Shown: positions 22,332 through 35,799 of the stretch, one piece after another | How the letters are laid out: every line of letters begins with the position of its first letter | Position numbering within the stretch: position 1 is the first letter of the stretch | DNA from: Linnemannia schmuckeri | Lineage: Eukaryota > Mortierellomycota > Mortierellomycetes > Mortierellales > Mortierellaceae | Direction of reading: 5' to 3' | Assembly: GCA_029449235.1 (NCBI GenBank) | Contig: JANATG010000001.1 | Span: forward strand, 4,402,001-4,466,000 | DNA length: 64,000 nt | Program-made: the position numbers and the translations under genes | The notes under the pieces: generated by a model | What the model was told of the DNA's origin: nothing | The model's input: only the letters and a program-made list of their open reading frames with translations | The model's database searches: none

Positions 22332-25300
22332 AGGCTGCCATGGTGGAGTTTGAATGTCTCGCTGCACTCTTGTCACCCATGGGGAAGAAAGGAAAGAAAA
22401 GGAGCGGAAGTGGAAAAAAGTGCAAGAGGACGGCTTGATTGACCAGGTTCCATGGCTGGATTTCACATTCACACTTGTCAGCTCTTGTTCCGACATAATT
22501 ATGTGTGCTGTACGTTTCTGTAGCTATCTCCTCTTATTACTTCTCTCTCTCAGCATAACTCGTCATCACTCTCTTGTAGCGTACTGTACTCGTCATGCTC
22601 TTGTCCTGGTTGGATGTAGGCCTTGCTAGAAAGAGCTATCGAAAAATAGACATTGGTCACGGTAAAGAAAGGTCATGGATGATGGATGACAGTTGACAAC
22701 GGTTGACCTTCTCTCACTTTCCCTTCGACTCCTCTCTGTCGCCCATGCATGGCCACTCTTTTCTCTTGGGGGAGTGTGTGTTTTATCTGCAGGGAATACA
22801 TCCCAGTCGTCACTCAGGGTGGAAGAAAAAGAAAAAGAAAAAAAAATGGGCAGAGGAAAACGAGAGAGTTTGCCACGGTGCAAACACTAAAGATTTTAAG
22901 ATTCAAAGGTTTTGTCTTCTTTTCCCTTGCCATCCTCTCTAACTCTGTCCCACTTTGTGTCCATCCTATTCTCGTTTCTAACACTTGCAGAACTTCGATC
23001 CAGACCGCTCTCTTTCATTGTGAAGGGCTGTCTCCATCCTTCATGTGTATTTCTCTGCTTCTATGGTGAATGTGTATCTAGGGTTCATATAGAAGAGTGA
23101 AGATCTACGGTTGTGTTTGAAACGGCTCCTTTCTCGCATTCCTACCCTTTGCACCTTTGCTCTCCTACTACGAACACGACCACATTCACACACAGACTTT
23201 ATCCATACTGTAGTTTCCTTTTGGTTCATGACAGACAAATACAACGCATAAACAGATATACACGGAACTACATGAAGAATCAATTGGGTTGATATTTCCT
23301 ATCCTTTTCGTTCATTCTTTTTCCTGTCATGCCATGTCATTGTCATCCAAGCAAATCTGCTGCTCATGACTTACATAGGCTTCAAGACACACCCAACCAG
23401 AAAGTCGTCTTGAACTTGAACTAGCCTTTCTCAATCATTATTATCATCGATCATAGACCCCTAGGTTCAGTCTGTCTCACCCCTATCACCCTAAGAAAGA
23501 GCTAAGACGAAGTGATCATCCTGTTCTTGTACGTCTTCCCTTTCTTCACTCTGATACAAGTACGAGCGCATGAGTATGTCCAGCCCTATTTTTCCGCTGT
23601 GAACCAAAAAGCCCTTCTGTTTTCCCTCCCACCCGTCCACCGATCAGTCGGTCATCATCATGTTGCATGTACTTCTTGTTGACAACGTGGAAAGAAGGAA
23701 GACAGTATGAGTACCTACCTACCTATACCTATACCGTACATGATCGTCGTCTGGTTAGAGTACAGGGAAGGAGTATCATCAGAATCAAAAATAAAAACAG
23801 CTAAAAATCCGAGAGGAAGAATACCTCATAGAGCATCATCACACATAGCCTGACACTCCTTATTTCTGTTCCTTCCCTTCGGTCGAGTTTTGCTTTTCGT
23901 TTTCCGTTGACAGCTGAGCAATAACAGGGGGTCAGCGACACGAGGGGATTGGGTAAAAGGGGACGATGGGAAGACGTCTCAATTCTCAACTCTCCCCCTA
24001 TTTTTCCCTTAGCCCTTATTTCTATAGCAACCCTTCTTTTTGTTCCCTTTAGCATCGCCTTTTTATTTTTCTTTCTACACTGCCCAACGCCCTCTAACTG
24101 TTTCTGAATCTGATTGTTCTATCGCAAAGAGCTAGATTTACGAGCACGGCAAGAAGCAGGAGGTAGAGCAACTGGCAATGGATATACAGGTGAGAGTGAA
24201 TGTGGAGTGTGCAAATGTCCAGCCAACCAGTCAGCGAGCCAAGCCTTATCAAACGTTGAAAACACACCAGATATTACCTGTCATCGCCATTCATCGCCAT
24301 CTAAATCCATCAATACACGCCCCCACTTCTTGCATCCCATCGTCTCCTCAAAAGAACAAACTTCGATCTCTTCTTTCTGCATTTTGATTGTTTGTTTGTA
24401 AACATGAATGGGAGGGACGAAAAAGACCGTGAGCAAACGCCGAAGAAGACCTAGATGCGGCGAGCATGGATTCGTGTCGAGTCGAGTGAGAAAAGTGCAA
24501 AGGAAGAGAGGACAACGGGAAATTGTTTGTCACACAAGCGCTCTCATCTGTATATCTCTAACCCCCTTCTTACTCTTCACCTGCTTCTCTTCCCTTTGTA
24601 CAAGAAAGAAGGAAGAGAAAAAAAAAGCGCCTTCGTCCTTCTGCGTGTTGGGTTTGTCTCCTTTGTGCTTTCATGCCCCTGAACAAAGAGAATTGGACAC
24701 AAAGGAAAGAACAGACGAAAGAGACAGATCGGTCCGTCTCCTATTGTGCAACCAACCGTGGCCTCCATCCCACACCTCGCCTGATTTTTTTTTTTTTTTG
24801 CGAACAACAACAGATCTATGCAAGACCCTTTTCGCTCTCACAAAACACTTCTGGATCTTCCTTCTGCTCGCTCTGTTGTCCGAGTCCACAGATTTCAAAC
24901 TGGTCCAAAGTCTAAGGATGAATACATTTTTTTTAATGCTTTTTAGTCTATTTACCCACACACTAAGTGAAACTAAAGTGGAAGAAACGAGAGAAAGGGC
25001 AATAAGAGAAAGAATAGGTAGATCAAGTGAAAAGAGTGGTTAAACGAGGGCAGAGAAGAAGGGGGAGGGCTGGTGATCACACTCATTGCTATATACAGTG
25101 CCCGATAATTCCACCAAGAGCGAGACGGTTAACGGGAGCTCACGGACTTTTTTCTGAATTTTATCCAGTAGAACCTCCCTCCTGGCGCGACGACGTGTAA
25201 AAATGAGGAGGTAGATAAAGAACACTAGCTTTCTGCTCGCTCTTTGCTCTCAGAGGAGGAGCACAACAAAAAAACGAGGGGAGTCAGCAAGGGAAGATGA

Positions 25301-27852
25301 GGAACGGAGTGGTCGAATTGATTGACCGCCACAAATTGGTTGGTCGATTACAATTTTTAAGACGGAAGGGCGGGAAGGAAATCGTTCACTTCATTGTCCA
25401 CTAGGAGAGGGATACGTTCGAAATGTAGAGGAAAGATAGCGAAGCAGGGAGGCACAGATCCTGTCTCCACCTTTTTCTTTTTTCGTTCTTTCATTCTCCT
25501 TCAAATGGACAGACAAAAAAAAATAGAAAGGGAGTCTCCTTTCTTCATTCCCTGCAATTGGCCCTCACAACCTGATGAATAATTAGTGCGTCGGGGCGTA
25601 CTTGCCTTATGAGTCTCCATTTTTCTTCTTGTTGAGTTGAGAGAGGACTAAGAGACGAAGGAGAAGGACATAAAAAATCCGAACCCCGAGTTCGAGAGGA
25701 CAATTGATTGCTCTGAGCCATCGAACAAAAAAAAAAATACATTGCATTCTCTGGGCGCACAAGCAAACAAACAAGCGTGCAGTACATATATGCAACTAGT
25801 TATCACAGAAACACATACCATACATATCAAAACGCCCACTGTACAAAAGGGCTCAGTGGGGCTAGTGAGCGTGCAATCAACCATAAAATGGCGCCCTTGC
25901 TACTGCTACAGCCAGACGACTGTAGAACGGGCATGCATGATTTGCTAGAGGCTTCCAAGCGGGTGCGGGGGAAAGGTAGATACTAAACCCCGTGTGTATG
26001 TCTGTCTGTCTACCTGTCAGTCTGCCTTTATTACTTCGTGAGAGCTGGACTCCCGCTCGACTCCAGATTCTTACTTTCACACAACTGAACGAGAAGAGGG
26101 CAATATGCATGCATACATAAAGTATGTTGTTTGATGTTATATCGCCGGGTGTATGTGAGCTCTCTCCCCCCTTTCACTCTTTCTGCTCTTTCCCTGTTCT
26201 TGCTCTCACGTTCGGCCAGAAAAGCAAGAAAATGGTCCTGAGAAAGTCGTTATCAGCCAACGTACACTCACCAACCATACCCAAACTAACAAACAAATCA
26301 AACACAAACAACGCGAACCAGTCGCGCGACCTTGATTGCTGAATAACCCCTGGAGCACAAACAAAGGACCAATCCGATCCAACCACACACAATACAACAT
26401 GGCACTACAAGAGGAGCACTAAAGTATCGCCTGAGGTTGCACTTGCTTTTCCTATGATTGATTGTACGACACCAACTAATTGAAACTAAAAGTAAATTGC
26501 ATTTTGAACATGGAAAAGGCAAGAAGAAGGAGGAAGGAGGGCTCCAGACCCCTTCGCTCCTTCCTCAGCTGGGGACGGAGACCTTATGCAAAGGAAAAGA
26601 GAATGTGGGAATTGGAGGGAACGAAGGCAAGACCCTTTCCCAACGGTATTATCTAACATATCAAAACTCTAAACATACTCTCCTTTTCTTGCAAGAAAGA
26701 GACCGAATTCTTCAGAGGATTGATTGACAAAAGAATAACCAATACAGAGTTGTTCTTATTTGAAAGGCTCGATGCACCAAGGAGACGCACATAGCATTTT
26801 CAAATCTCTTACCCTTTCTCAATCAATCAAGTACCCACTTTTCAACATCGAGTGCTCCATCGAGAGTATCATCGCTGTTTTTCTCATGTTCTCAGCTCTA
26901 ACTTGCTTGTAAGTACGCAAACGGTATTCCTGTCCTCCTTTCTTAAGCTCCGGATTGCCCTGAATATCGACTTGCTGCCCCAGATTCTCTGTTTTTGACA
27001 CATTGAACCACCCAGAAACATCCCTAAATTATCGCAAATATGTGTTCGGATGAGGATGAGGATGAGGGGGCAAGGAAAAGACACAAGAGATCAAGGATTA
27101 AGTGGGGACATTCAGAACCTTTCCGTGCCCTCTCTCCTCCCCATATCCTTCTTTCGGCGCTCTTGTTTTTCTGCTGCACCTCCCTACTATCCTTTTTCCC
27201 TCTTCCCCACTTGTCTACCTCCATTAGAGGAGTTGACTTTTTCTTCAACCACCTCTTTTAGACTGTCGGCCATTGAACTCTCTTTTTTTTTTCTTGTGAA
27301 ACTCTCATTTTTTTCATCAAGCGTGGTCGAGACCATTTTTTTTTGGGTGGACATTCAAATGTCCGCTCGCATGCTCTTTTGTTTTTAGCACTTGAATCAA
27401 GATACAAACCCTTGTCGATCATCTGGGGAGAGAAGGCAAGGATCGAGGAAAGGGAAGATAAGTGGGTAAGGAGAAACAAGCAAAATTGCCATGGGGACTT
27501 TATGAATCCAGATGTGAACTAGGGACGAAAGCGTGTTGGGCTGAAAAGATGTCTCCACGGGTTTGATGGGGTGCCAGGTGTGAAAATGAGATCCAGGAAC
27601 CGATCACCCACTTTTTTTTTTTTTTTTTTCCTTGTCCTCTTTTACTTATCAAGATGAATCTTACATTCGACTTGCCCTCATGTAATTTTTTTTTTTTTTT
27701 CCGCTTCACATTTCAAAAACACAGAGAGAGCGAACGCCGAATTGAAAAAAGGGAAAAGTGACCTTGGAGTTTAATTCATCGCGTGGCAGCAAGGCCACAC
27801 GATGGCGTTCTGTGGCGTGACTTGTAGGATTTTTCCTCTGTTTTTTAAATCA

Positions 27853-28050
27853 AGAGTTGCGTTCAACCAACGGACAATATTATTTTTTTCCTTGCAAGTG
27901 ACATCATGGAGGAGATCAGTAACGTATGTCCTGCCTACTCCCTCCATCTGAATAGAAAAAACGAGAGTTGCGTTCAATGGCGATAAAAAAAGAGAAAAAC
28001 TCCAGACGTGACATCACTGAAGAAGTCAGTAACGTATTTCTTACCTTCTC
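27853..28050. repeat. imperfect direct duplication, about 110-bp spacing
   Basis: GAGTTGCGTTCAA occurs at about 27854 and 27963, and a longer segment at 27898 is repeated at 28007: GTGACATCA, then GAxGA, then TCAGTAACGTAT, then CC and CTC. Spacing is the same for both parts, so the whole unit is duplicated and has diverged. No coding meaning seen. Confidence 0.6.
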
Positions 28051-28951
28051 GTTGACTTTCCTTCATTGGCTTCCTTTTCTGATTTTTTTTTTGAACAACA
28101 AAGAGAAAAGGCGCGATCCGCTTAAAATTTTTCACACTTTTTCTCTTTTCTTTCTCTTCACCTTTTCCACTTTCACCTTCTCCTTCACCTTTACCTTCCT
28201 TACTCTCATCCATTCCTAGTCATTCACGATACGCGTCTTTCTGGGTCTAATTGGTATGTATAGCATCTCTTCTCTCCCTTCCTCCTCCTTTTCCCTCCTA
28301 TTTTTTCTGATGAACAACACAATATACTTTCGTTCTTCCTACGCACCAGCATTGAATGCTAGTGCCCTGAGGAACCCTTTTGGTTCTGAAAAAAAAAAAC
28401 TCCTTCCAACCCACTCTTCTTGCTTCGTGCATCGAAAGCAATGTCTCTGTCCGATCTGCCATATCCGTCGATTTGGAAAAAAGTAATGCTAACCTGTTTG
28501 TGTTTTGCTCTTTTGTCCTGATCCAGTCTACTTTTTTTAGGGTCTATTTTCATTTTTTATTTTTTCGGGATTGTCGAGAATACTTTTTGTGTCAGGAAGG
28601 GATTTATTTTTCTGGATTGGGATTGTTACCAGGATTACTTCATAACGTCAGTGCGGGTGTGTGGGCTTTGTGTGTTTTATTATTAGAAAGTAGTGGGCGA
28701 GGGAGTACTATGAATAAAAGTGACGAAAAAGAAACGCTCAAGAATTATGTCCTATGTATTGATTGGGTGTGCTACCCTCTGTTCAAAAAGTGTCAGTGTT
28801 GATCACAACACTTTTGAATTCGCAAAAACGAACAATGGATCCCGAAAAACAAGCAAAGAAGAAAAACCAAATTGTCCTGATTCCTTGTTGTAAGCTACTG
28901 CAATGAGCAAGCAAAAGGCCACAGGAAGGACAAGCAAGAAATATATTGTTC

Positions 28952-29518
28952 TTAGTTGATGCCGGGAAGCGCAATGTTGAACTTTTCTTGACACTTGATG
29001 CACACGGTCTCTTGGCGAACACAGCAGCAGACCAGCGGGAAGCAGATAATCGACATAAACGTGCCTGCATTCACACCCAACGCGCTATAGTCAGACAAAC
29101 AGACACACATAGCAGCAACAACAAAGAAGAGAGTTAGTTACTCAAACAGAACACTCACAGACACATACTCAACATCACTTTCATCACGGACCAAGATAAA
29201 CACGTACTGACGAGACCGCAGTTCATGATATCCACCCTTCGGACAAGGAGGAAGGGACGCAGCAATCTGGCGCTGATGGATGATGGCGGGGTGGAGGGGC
29301 AAGATGTCGTTGGGTCGAGGGACGGTCGGGTCCACGAACTCTGTGGGTGGGCCTGGAACGGCTCCTGGATACGACGAACCTCCGACTGCTGGTGCTGGTG
29401 GTTGTGTGAAGTATTGTTGTTGAGAAGGTTGGGCGTATGCTTGTTGAGGGTAGGGGGGTTGCTGTGGGTAGCCTGGTTGGCCTCCTTGGAGTCCTTTCTC
29501 GTTTGGGTAGCCTGACAT
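28952..29518 (-). CDS. small BRI3/LITAF-like membrane protein
   Basis: Exons 29208-29518 and 28952-29084, 123-nt phase-2 intron (GTACGT...ATAG), 147 residues. The N-terminal half is Pro/Gln/Tyr-rich (QQPPYPQQAYAQPSQQQ), as in LITAF-like proteins that bind ESCRT or WW partners. The C-terminal half has a short cysteine motif CPKGGYHELRSRH, a hydrophobic segment with FMSIICFPLVCCC, then CIKCQEKF. A hydrophobic membrane-dipping segment between cysteine knuckles is the layout of brain protein I3 and LITAF families, found on endosomal/lysosomal membranes. The first knuckle has only one Cys, closer to BRI3-type. The splice restores an uninterrupted ALGVNAGTFMS junction. Confidence 0.72.
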
Positions 29519-30100
29519 GGTTTGCGTGCTTGGAGTGGTGTTGGTGAACGGGAAGGTTGATGGTGAGTTGTTATTTCGTGTTGTTAGTAGCACTGGCGAT
29601 ATATACTTGCTCGTGATAGGGGTGTATGAGTGAAAGTAGGAGTGGTGCGTGCGTTGTTTTTTTGTTTGTCAAAAGACAGAAGAGACAGGAAAGAAAAAAA
29701 AAAAAGATAAGAAGAGAATGTGTGCGTGGAAAAAGGAGGGAAGGAAAGAATAAAAGGGCAAAGGGATGAATGACCCCCATTTGCCTTCTTTCTCTCTCTT
29801 GCCTGAATAACGGAGAATTTTGTGTCCAAGGACCAACTTATGACAAGAATGGTCTTATGGTGACTGCTCCCTTGCAATCATGCACTCGTTCGCATTCGTA
29901 CAACACTAAAAATGAGCCAACACACACACACATGTCATAGTGGAAAATGAGAGAGAGTGAGAGAGAACCCATTGTTCACACTTGAACTAACTAATCTGGT
30001 GAGGGGTTATCAAAAGAGTCTGTCATGGTCTCTTTGAAAGGAGTTGACTATATACAAGGAGCTGAAAGAAAAGGGAGAAGATCCAGGAGGAAGAAGGCCC
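29519..30100. other. intergenic
   Basis: Leader of the BRI3-like gene and 3' flank of the gene at 30101. No coding signal seen. Confidence 0.6.
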
Positions 30101-31191
30101 TTAGTGGCGCTTCTGGTAGCGGGCAACCTTCTCACTAGGATCCTCCTCACGGACATCGTGGACAGGGGCCTTGTCGTGCTTCAAAATGTTGTGCGATTCG
30201 ACCATCCGGATCGCATCCGACGCATGCTGACTCAACCGACTTGACGATGATGCGGAGGGTTGACCCTATTTCGAGAGAGCAAGGAAGAATGAAAAAAAAA
30301 GAGAAGAGGAGGGTTAGATGGATGTGCATAAGGAATAGGAAATGGTGGCGTGGGAGGGAAGGAGGGATAAAGGGGAGTAACTGTCCAGCATTTTCTACTT
30401 CATGCTACGTCTCTCTCTCTGAAGCCCATTCGCATCGGATACTCCTTCTCACAGCCCTCTTTGCTTCGTCCTCTTGTTTGTCCTGTCTTTGTCTCTTTTT
30501 TCTCGTGTCCCTCAAGGATGGAGCAGTTGCCGAACTTGACTTTGCACATAGCAAAATGGGTGCTCAGCTGGACACACAACCCCACAAGCAAAACTGCTTG
30601 CGAAAGAAGGGAGAAGAGGTTTGGAAAACTACAAGAAAGAGATCCAATTACCTTCAGCTCTTCGCAGAGGCTGGAAACCAACTCTTGCTGATGATGCTGG
30701 TCGGCATGATGAAATCCCTTGCTCGCAGGATGCCTCACATCCGCCTGGATATCCGAACTCAACGATTCCTCAAATGTGCCCCCACTCTGCCTCACATGTG
30801 CTTTCCTGCCTCCGCTTTGGTTTGCCGTGTGCTTGTTTCCAGCGTTGCTGTTGGAGCGCTTGATGCTGCTGCTACTCATAGCAAGTCCAAGTTCCATAAG
30901 GACCTCATCCTCTTCACTATCATATCGCTTTACCTCACGAATATAGTCCTTGGCCGACTTGCTCATGTTCTTGGCAGATTGTTCTAACTTGTCAGCCGCA
31001 TTTGTATATTTGTTGGAGCGAGGAGGCATGGAGGAGTAGGCGGATGGGTGGGCGCTGTTGGCGTGGGCGTGGGCGTGGGTCTGGCTGGTGATAGTGGGGG
31101 CGACGTGGGTGTTTGTGAATGCCACGAGGGGGATGCGGGCCATTGAGATGCGGGGGAGGGACGTTGAAATCGCGCGGATTGATGAAGCCAT
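30101..31191 (-). CDS. unrecognised protein, possible mitochondrial presequence
   Basis: Exons 30652-31191 and 30101-30265, a 386-nt phase-0 intron (GTAATT...ATAG), 234 residues. The intron is the longest accepted here and may hide another small exon, though the phases match directly. Residues 1-25 (MASSIRAISTSLPRISMARI...) are rich in Arg/Ser and lack acids, like a mitochondrial targeting sequence. After a His/Ala-rich stretch comes a charged amphipathic region (NAADKLEQSAKNMSKSAKDY) and an acidic patch YDSEEDEVLMELG. The C-terminal part is highly charged and ends EKVARYQKRH. No family is recognised. It is a single-copy neighbour of the BRI3-like gene. Confidence 0.65.
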
Positions 31192-33555
31192 CTTTTGTTT
31201 GTATGTGGTTGTTAGTGGTGTTTGGTGGTGAGGGTGGTATGTGAAACTGCTGGGTTTGTTGAGACTGGTGAGTTGGGTGAGTTGTTGGTTGTTGGTTGTG
31301 TGCTGTGAGTGCGAGTAGAGTTGTTGGGATTGAAGAATGAAGAATGAAAAGAAGAGAAAAAAAAAAAAGGAAAAGAGTGAAGTGATCGAACCTCCCTTTT
31401 ATTCAAGAATGAAGAGCGTGTGTTTGTGTGTGTGCTTGCCTTGTGTGTGTGTGTGCACATGGGCATGAAAATGAAAAGGAACGAATAAACAAGTCCTAAA
31501 CTCAGGATTGGACTGAAACGGGCGGTTCGATTTCACTTGAGAAATGCACCGAACCAGAAGAAGGGAAAAAACGACACATCCTATTCTTGCACACTCATCT
31601 TCGATACTCATAATAACTCAAATGGGTCACAATTCTTTCACTCACCCACCTGTTTGTTCACCCAGTTTGTACTGAGTATCACACCGCGTACATGTATCAT
31701 GTATCTCTTCCTCTCCTCTTGGCGTTTTTCCCTCTTCTTTTTCGTCCTTCTTTGTCATGGATCCGTAATGTTGTAATAGAGGGTGATCCTGATTTTCGTT
31801 AGCGCAATTTTTCCAATGTCAGGTAAGAATAAAGAACGTACTCATACAAGATAGTTCGGGTCAAGCAAAGTCAAGGCGCCGGGTTCCTCTCCGTACAATG
31901 CCAATCGGATGATCATTGAATTATTGCCCATTACCATCAGGGAGTGGTGTGTCTCCTTCTCCTTCCTTCTCCCCTCCCTCTCTCCTCCTTCTTGTCGCTC
32001 ATCTCGACCATCTCTCTCTAATTGGCTGATCTGTCTGTAGCATGCCAGGAGAAGACGAAGAGTCTCTCTCGCTCAGACATGACAAATAGAAACATTCATG
32101 TCAGGTGAAAGAACATTGGCGGGGTCTTGGTGGCTCATTCCTGCCTTCGTAACCCTTCGAATGACGGGTTGTAGGTATCCAAGAAAGATACCAAGCCTGG
32201 CATCCCTCCTACCTCTTTCCTTTTCTCCTCTTTCTATTTCTCGTCGTTCTCTGTCTTCTCTGAATCCTTGAGCACGTCCATAGCACATTTTTTGTGCCTT
32301 ACACCTTTTTCTCGAAGGTAATGATGGGCGAATGGGTTCCCTTGCATCCCTTCACGTGTAATAGAAACTGTCATTCTCAATGAACCGTACGTCGATCGCT
32401 CACACGGTGTCTTCTTTCTGTAATGAACCAGGACCCTTGACTCAACTCATCAAAAATAACAACAACAACAACGTCCTTCTAATCCTCTTTTGTTGCCTTT
32501 CTATCTCTCTCTCCACAAAATAAAGAACGGGGTGCCTTCCTAAGGTGGAAGAATGCGGGGTAAACAACAATGGAGACCGTTAGACAAAAACAAAGTGAGC
32601 CTTGCACGAAGGCGAAAAAAGCACACCATTTTGTTTTTTTCATATGATTTCTCCATGTAACCCAAAGTAAAAAAAACCATTATGACTAACCCATCTTTTT
32701 TTACTCTCCACGGACACATCTTAAAATGCAATTGATCAATACACACACAGATTTAGACACCATGAGAGGAGAAGAAGAGGAGAACCAATCCGACGCGAGC
32801 TCGACGCGTAAATCATCCCGCTCTACTCCGGTCCCATATTTTCCCTCCTTCCTTCCCCTCCTCTCTTCTTAACTTACTTGTCGCACCCTGAGATCGGTCT
32901 TGACATACGATGTTGCACACGTCTTTTTCTGATCGGGCCGACAAAAAAAGACACGATGGGCTTATACTTTACTTTGGACCCCACTTCCTCCCCCTTCCCC
33001 GGTGGTCATCATTCAAAATCCGATTGGACCATTTTTTTTTTATTACCCGCTGCACTGCTTGCATTCATCCATACCCTTTGTTGTGTGTAACTTCACCCCC
33101 ACGCTCCCACCCTAACGCTCATAGGCATTCCAAAAATGAGATCTAAATGACAACATAACTCAAGTCTGTAGCCATGCAATTGTGCCCCATGGATGCGGGA
33201 TGGCCAGAAAAAGACATCCGACAAACTGTAGAAGAGGTAAAGAGAGAGGAGAGGGGTTATGTGTTAGGAATTGTTGACATGGACACTTACGGTTAAATGT
33301 TAGAAAAAAAATTAAGAGTCCGGATCTGATAAGATTCAGTCAAGTATAATTACATAGTAAACAGAGACTTGATGGCAAATAAATAAATGGATTAGGGCAA
33401 AACAATAGCATGGATTTAAAACAGCATTGATGTTGCTATTGCCTCCGCCCATTACTAGCCCTTCTTTATTGTTCTTTCTTGATCTAACCTTTTGTTTGTC
33501 TCTGTGTCACACACACTTGAGTGGAAAAAAAAAAAAATAATCAAAAACCAGACAA
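31192..33555. other. 2.4 kb without a recognisable gene
   Basis: The left 300 bases are GT-rich leader of the gene at 30101. The rest has scattered pyrimidine tracts and short non-conserved frames. The right end is the 3' flank of the Sel1 gene. Nothing else supported. Confidence 0.5.
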
Positions 33556-35738
33556 CTATTTCCATACTACTTTCCGGCCTTGACGCCGTAACCCTGTCTC
33601 CAACAGGGCAAGATTTTCCTTCGCATCGGTATCTCCTTGCTCGGCCGCCTTCTTGAACCACTTCATCGCCATTGCCTTGTCTTTTGCCACACCCACGCCT
33701 CGCTCATACATAGAAGCAATATTATATTGGGCAACCTGCATTCCTTGTTCAGCAGCCTTCTGATACCACTCCATCGCCAGAGAGCTGTCCTGGGAGACAC
33801 CATAGCCGTTGCTGTACAAGTAGCCGATATCGCATTGAGCTTCTGCAAGCCCCTGATCAGCAGCTTTGAGGAACCAAATCATCGCTTCACTATAGTCTTG
33901 GGGCACACCAAGATTATCTCGATACATCCTGCCGATGTTGTATTGAGAGTTTGCGTGTCCTTGGCGGGCAGACTTGAGGTACCAATCCATCGCTTTATGG
34001 TAGTTTTGCGGAACACCTTTTCCCTGTGTGTAATAGCAAGCAACTTTGTTCTGGGCGTCCGCGATGCCTTGTTCAGCAGCCTTGAGCATCCAGACAATCG
34101 CTTGACCATGATCTTGTGGCACACCCTGACCTTCCCCATAAAAACAGCCGATGTTATACTGAGCTTCTGGGTAACCTTGATCGGCGGCCTTTCGATACCA
34201 GTACATGGCCTGTGAATGGTCCTGAGACACTCCCCGACCACTTCCATACATAATACCTACGGTATTTTGAGCCTCAGCGTGTCCTTGTCTGGCGGCCATG
34301 AGGCACCAGTGCATGGCTTTCGAGTAGTCCTGAGGAACACCATAGCCGCGCCCGTACATGAACCCAACATTGAATTGAGCGTCTGCTAAGCCTTGGCTGG
34401 CAGCCTTGGTGAACCAGTTCAACGCTTCGGAAATGTCTTTAGGCATGCCAGCACCGAAATAGTACATGCTGCCGACGTTGAATTGTGCTTTCGCGTCCCC
34501 CCGGTTAGCGGCTTTTTGAAACCAGTACATGGCCCGCGGGTAGTCCTGAGGCACTCCTCCGCCATACCGATACAACAAGCCAATACAGTTCTGAGCGTCC
34601 GCCCGTCCTTGATTCGCAGCCTTGAGGTACCAGGTCATTGCTTGGTGGTAGTCCTGGATTACACCATTGCCTTCCCTGTACATGTTGCCTAGAGCGACCT
34701 GCGCATCCTTGTCACCAAGTCTTGCCTTCGTCGTCGTGTCGGCGAAAATCTTGCCACCAGACGCAGAAGAATCCTGAGGTGCACGAGAACGCTGTGTTCT
34801 AGGTGCCGCAATTCGCGAGGTTGAAGAAGTGTTGTTGTTGTCGTTGCTGTTGTCGTTGTTACCGTTGATGATGAGTGGCGATTGGTCGTCTAGGTTTGTG
34901 TGTGGATCTCGAGGTGGTGGCGCAAAAGCGGGGTTGTCGTTGTTCCTGTAGGCATCCATCGCAACATCTTCAAGGCCATGGGTTGGAGCCCTTGGAACAG
35001 AACCAGTGGCGGTGGCGGTGATACTGCTGTTGGTGGGGCTTGCATCGGTTTGATCCTGATCACGTCCCAAAATTACCGACAGAGAAAGTGCCCTGATGTC
35101 ATCTGGCATGTCGATGTGTGTGTAGTTGTCCATGGCTGTGTTTTCAAGGCCGTAAACTGGATCCCTTCTTGAGATTGTGGCTGTGGTTATAGTGATGGTT
35201 CTGGAGTTCGAAGTTTGGTTTTGGGTGCTGTTTTCCTCTGCTATGTTCGGTAATTCCTCCCGTCGAGATCCCATCGGTAGCTCCTTGGAAAGTGCCGTGC
35301 TCGACGATTCTTGCTGCGACGGTGCTTCGGCATGGACCAATTGGTCTCTAACGACCACATCCAGAGTGACCCCTGGGACAGCTGCAAAGCGAAGGGGGTC
35401 CAGACTATCAGTATAAAAATGAAGTGAGGTGTAACGAGAAATTATAAACAACGCGTGAAAATAGTCGAGGAAAGGTGCACTGCGAAAAATAAGAGCGACA
35501 TATATTACTTTTTAAAGTCCGGTCCCTTAAGGAACGGAAGAGCCACAGTTCCGGAGCGAATATAGAGAGCATCGTTGAAGACTGCCACAATATCATCCCA
35601 AAGGAGGATGTCTCTGCCAAACAACGGGTCTGGATGGCATACGACGTGGATGATAGTGTTTGTGGTGGAAGTAGGGTCTCCGTTTTCGTTGACCCGGCGA
35701 ACTGCCTGCAGATGAGGCTGGGTTTCCTGAATCGTCAT
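33556..35738 (-). CDS. Sel1-repeat protein with N-terminal header, subgroup 1, ten repeats
   Basis: Exons 35509-35738 and 33556-35404, 104-nt phase-2 intron (GTAATA...ATAG), 692 residues. The header has MTIQETQPHLQAVRRV, HVVCHPDP, ILLWDDI and PFLKGPDFK, joined to LDPLRFAAVPG. The linker is the longest of its group and holds two motifs, DPVYGLENTAMDNYTHID and a diverged THGLEDVAMDAYRNND, plus a Thr/Ser/Asn-rich stretch. Ten Sel1 repeats (about 305-670) and a cap end in QGRKVVWK. Header, linker and promoter match the broken copy at 11176, from which it is separated by the single-copy island and inverted. It is the only intact Sel1 gene on the minus strand. Confidence 0.88.
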
Positions 35739-35799
35739 TATGGTTCGAGTTGTCAGAGAATGATGGCCAGGGTGAAGAGGAGGTTGGATTGAAAGTTAA

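Larger units (their letters stand above)
21493..28951. other. 7.5 kb gene-free region upstream of the SFP1-like gene
   Basis: No open frame in either strand looks like a protein; the longest (24408-25043) is a basic, Cys/Phe-rich low-complexity frame. The region has long pyrimidine tracts, a CAGA run near 21938, a 34-base A run at 22295-22328 and a 46-base imperfect duplication at 27898/28007. The likely content is a long regulatory leader of the SFP1-like gene and possibly untranslated RNAs, which cannot be proved from sequence. Confidence 0.45.

Noticed and set aside
24408..25043. 211-residue open frame in the gene-free region
   Set aside because: Composition is basic then Cys/Phe/Ser-rich with no domain, and it matches translation of pyrimidine tracts. 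No paralogue or splice signals.
15000..33500. tRNA or rRNA genes in the non-coding stretches
   Set aside because: No cloverleaf or paired A and B boxes were seen by eye; a tRNA scan would be needed to exclude them fully.
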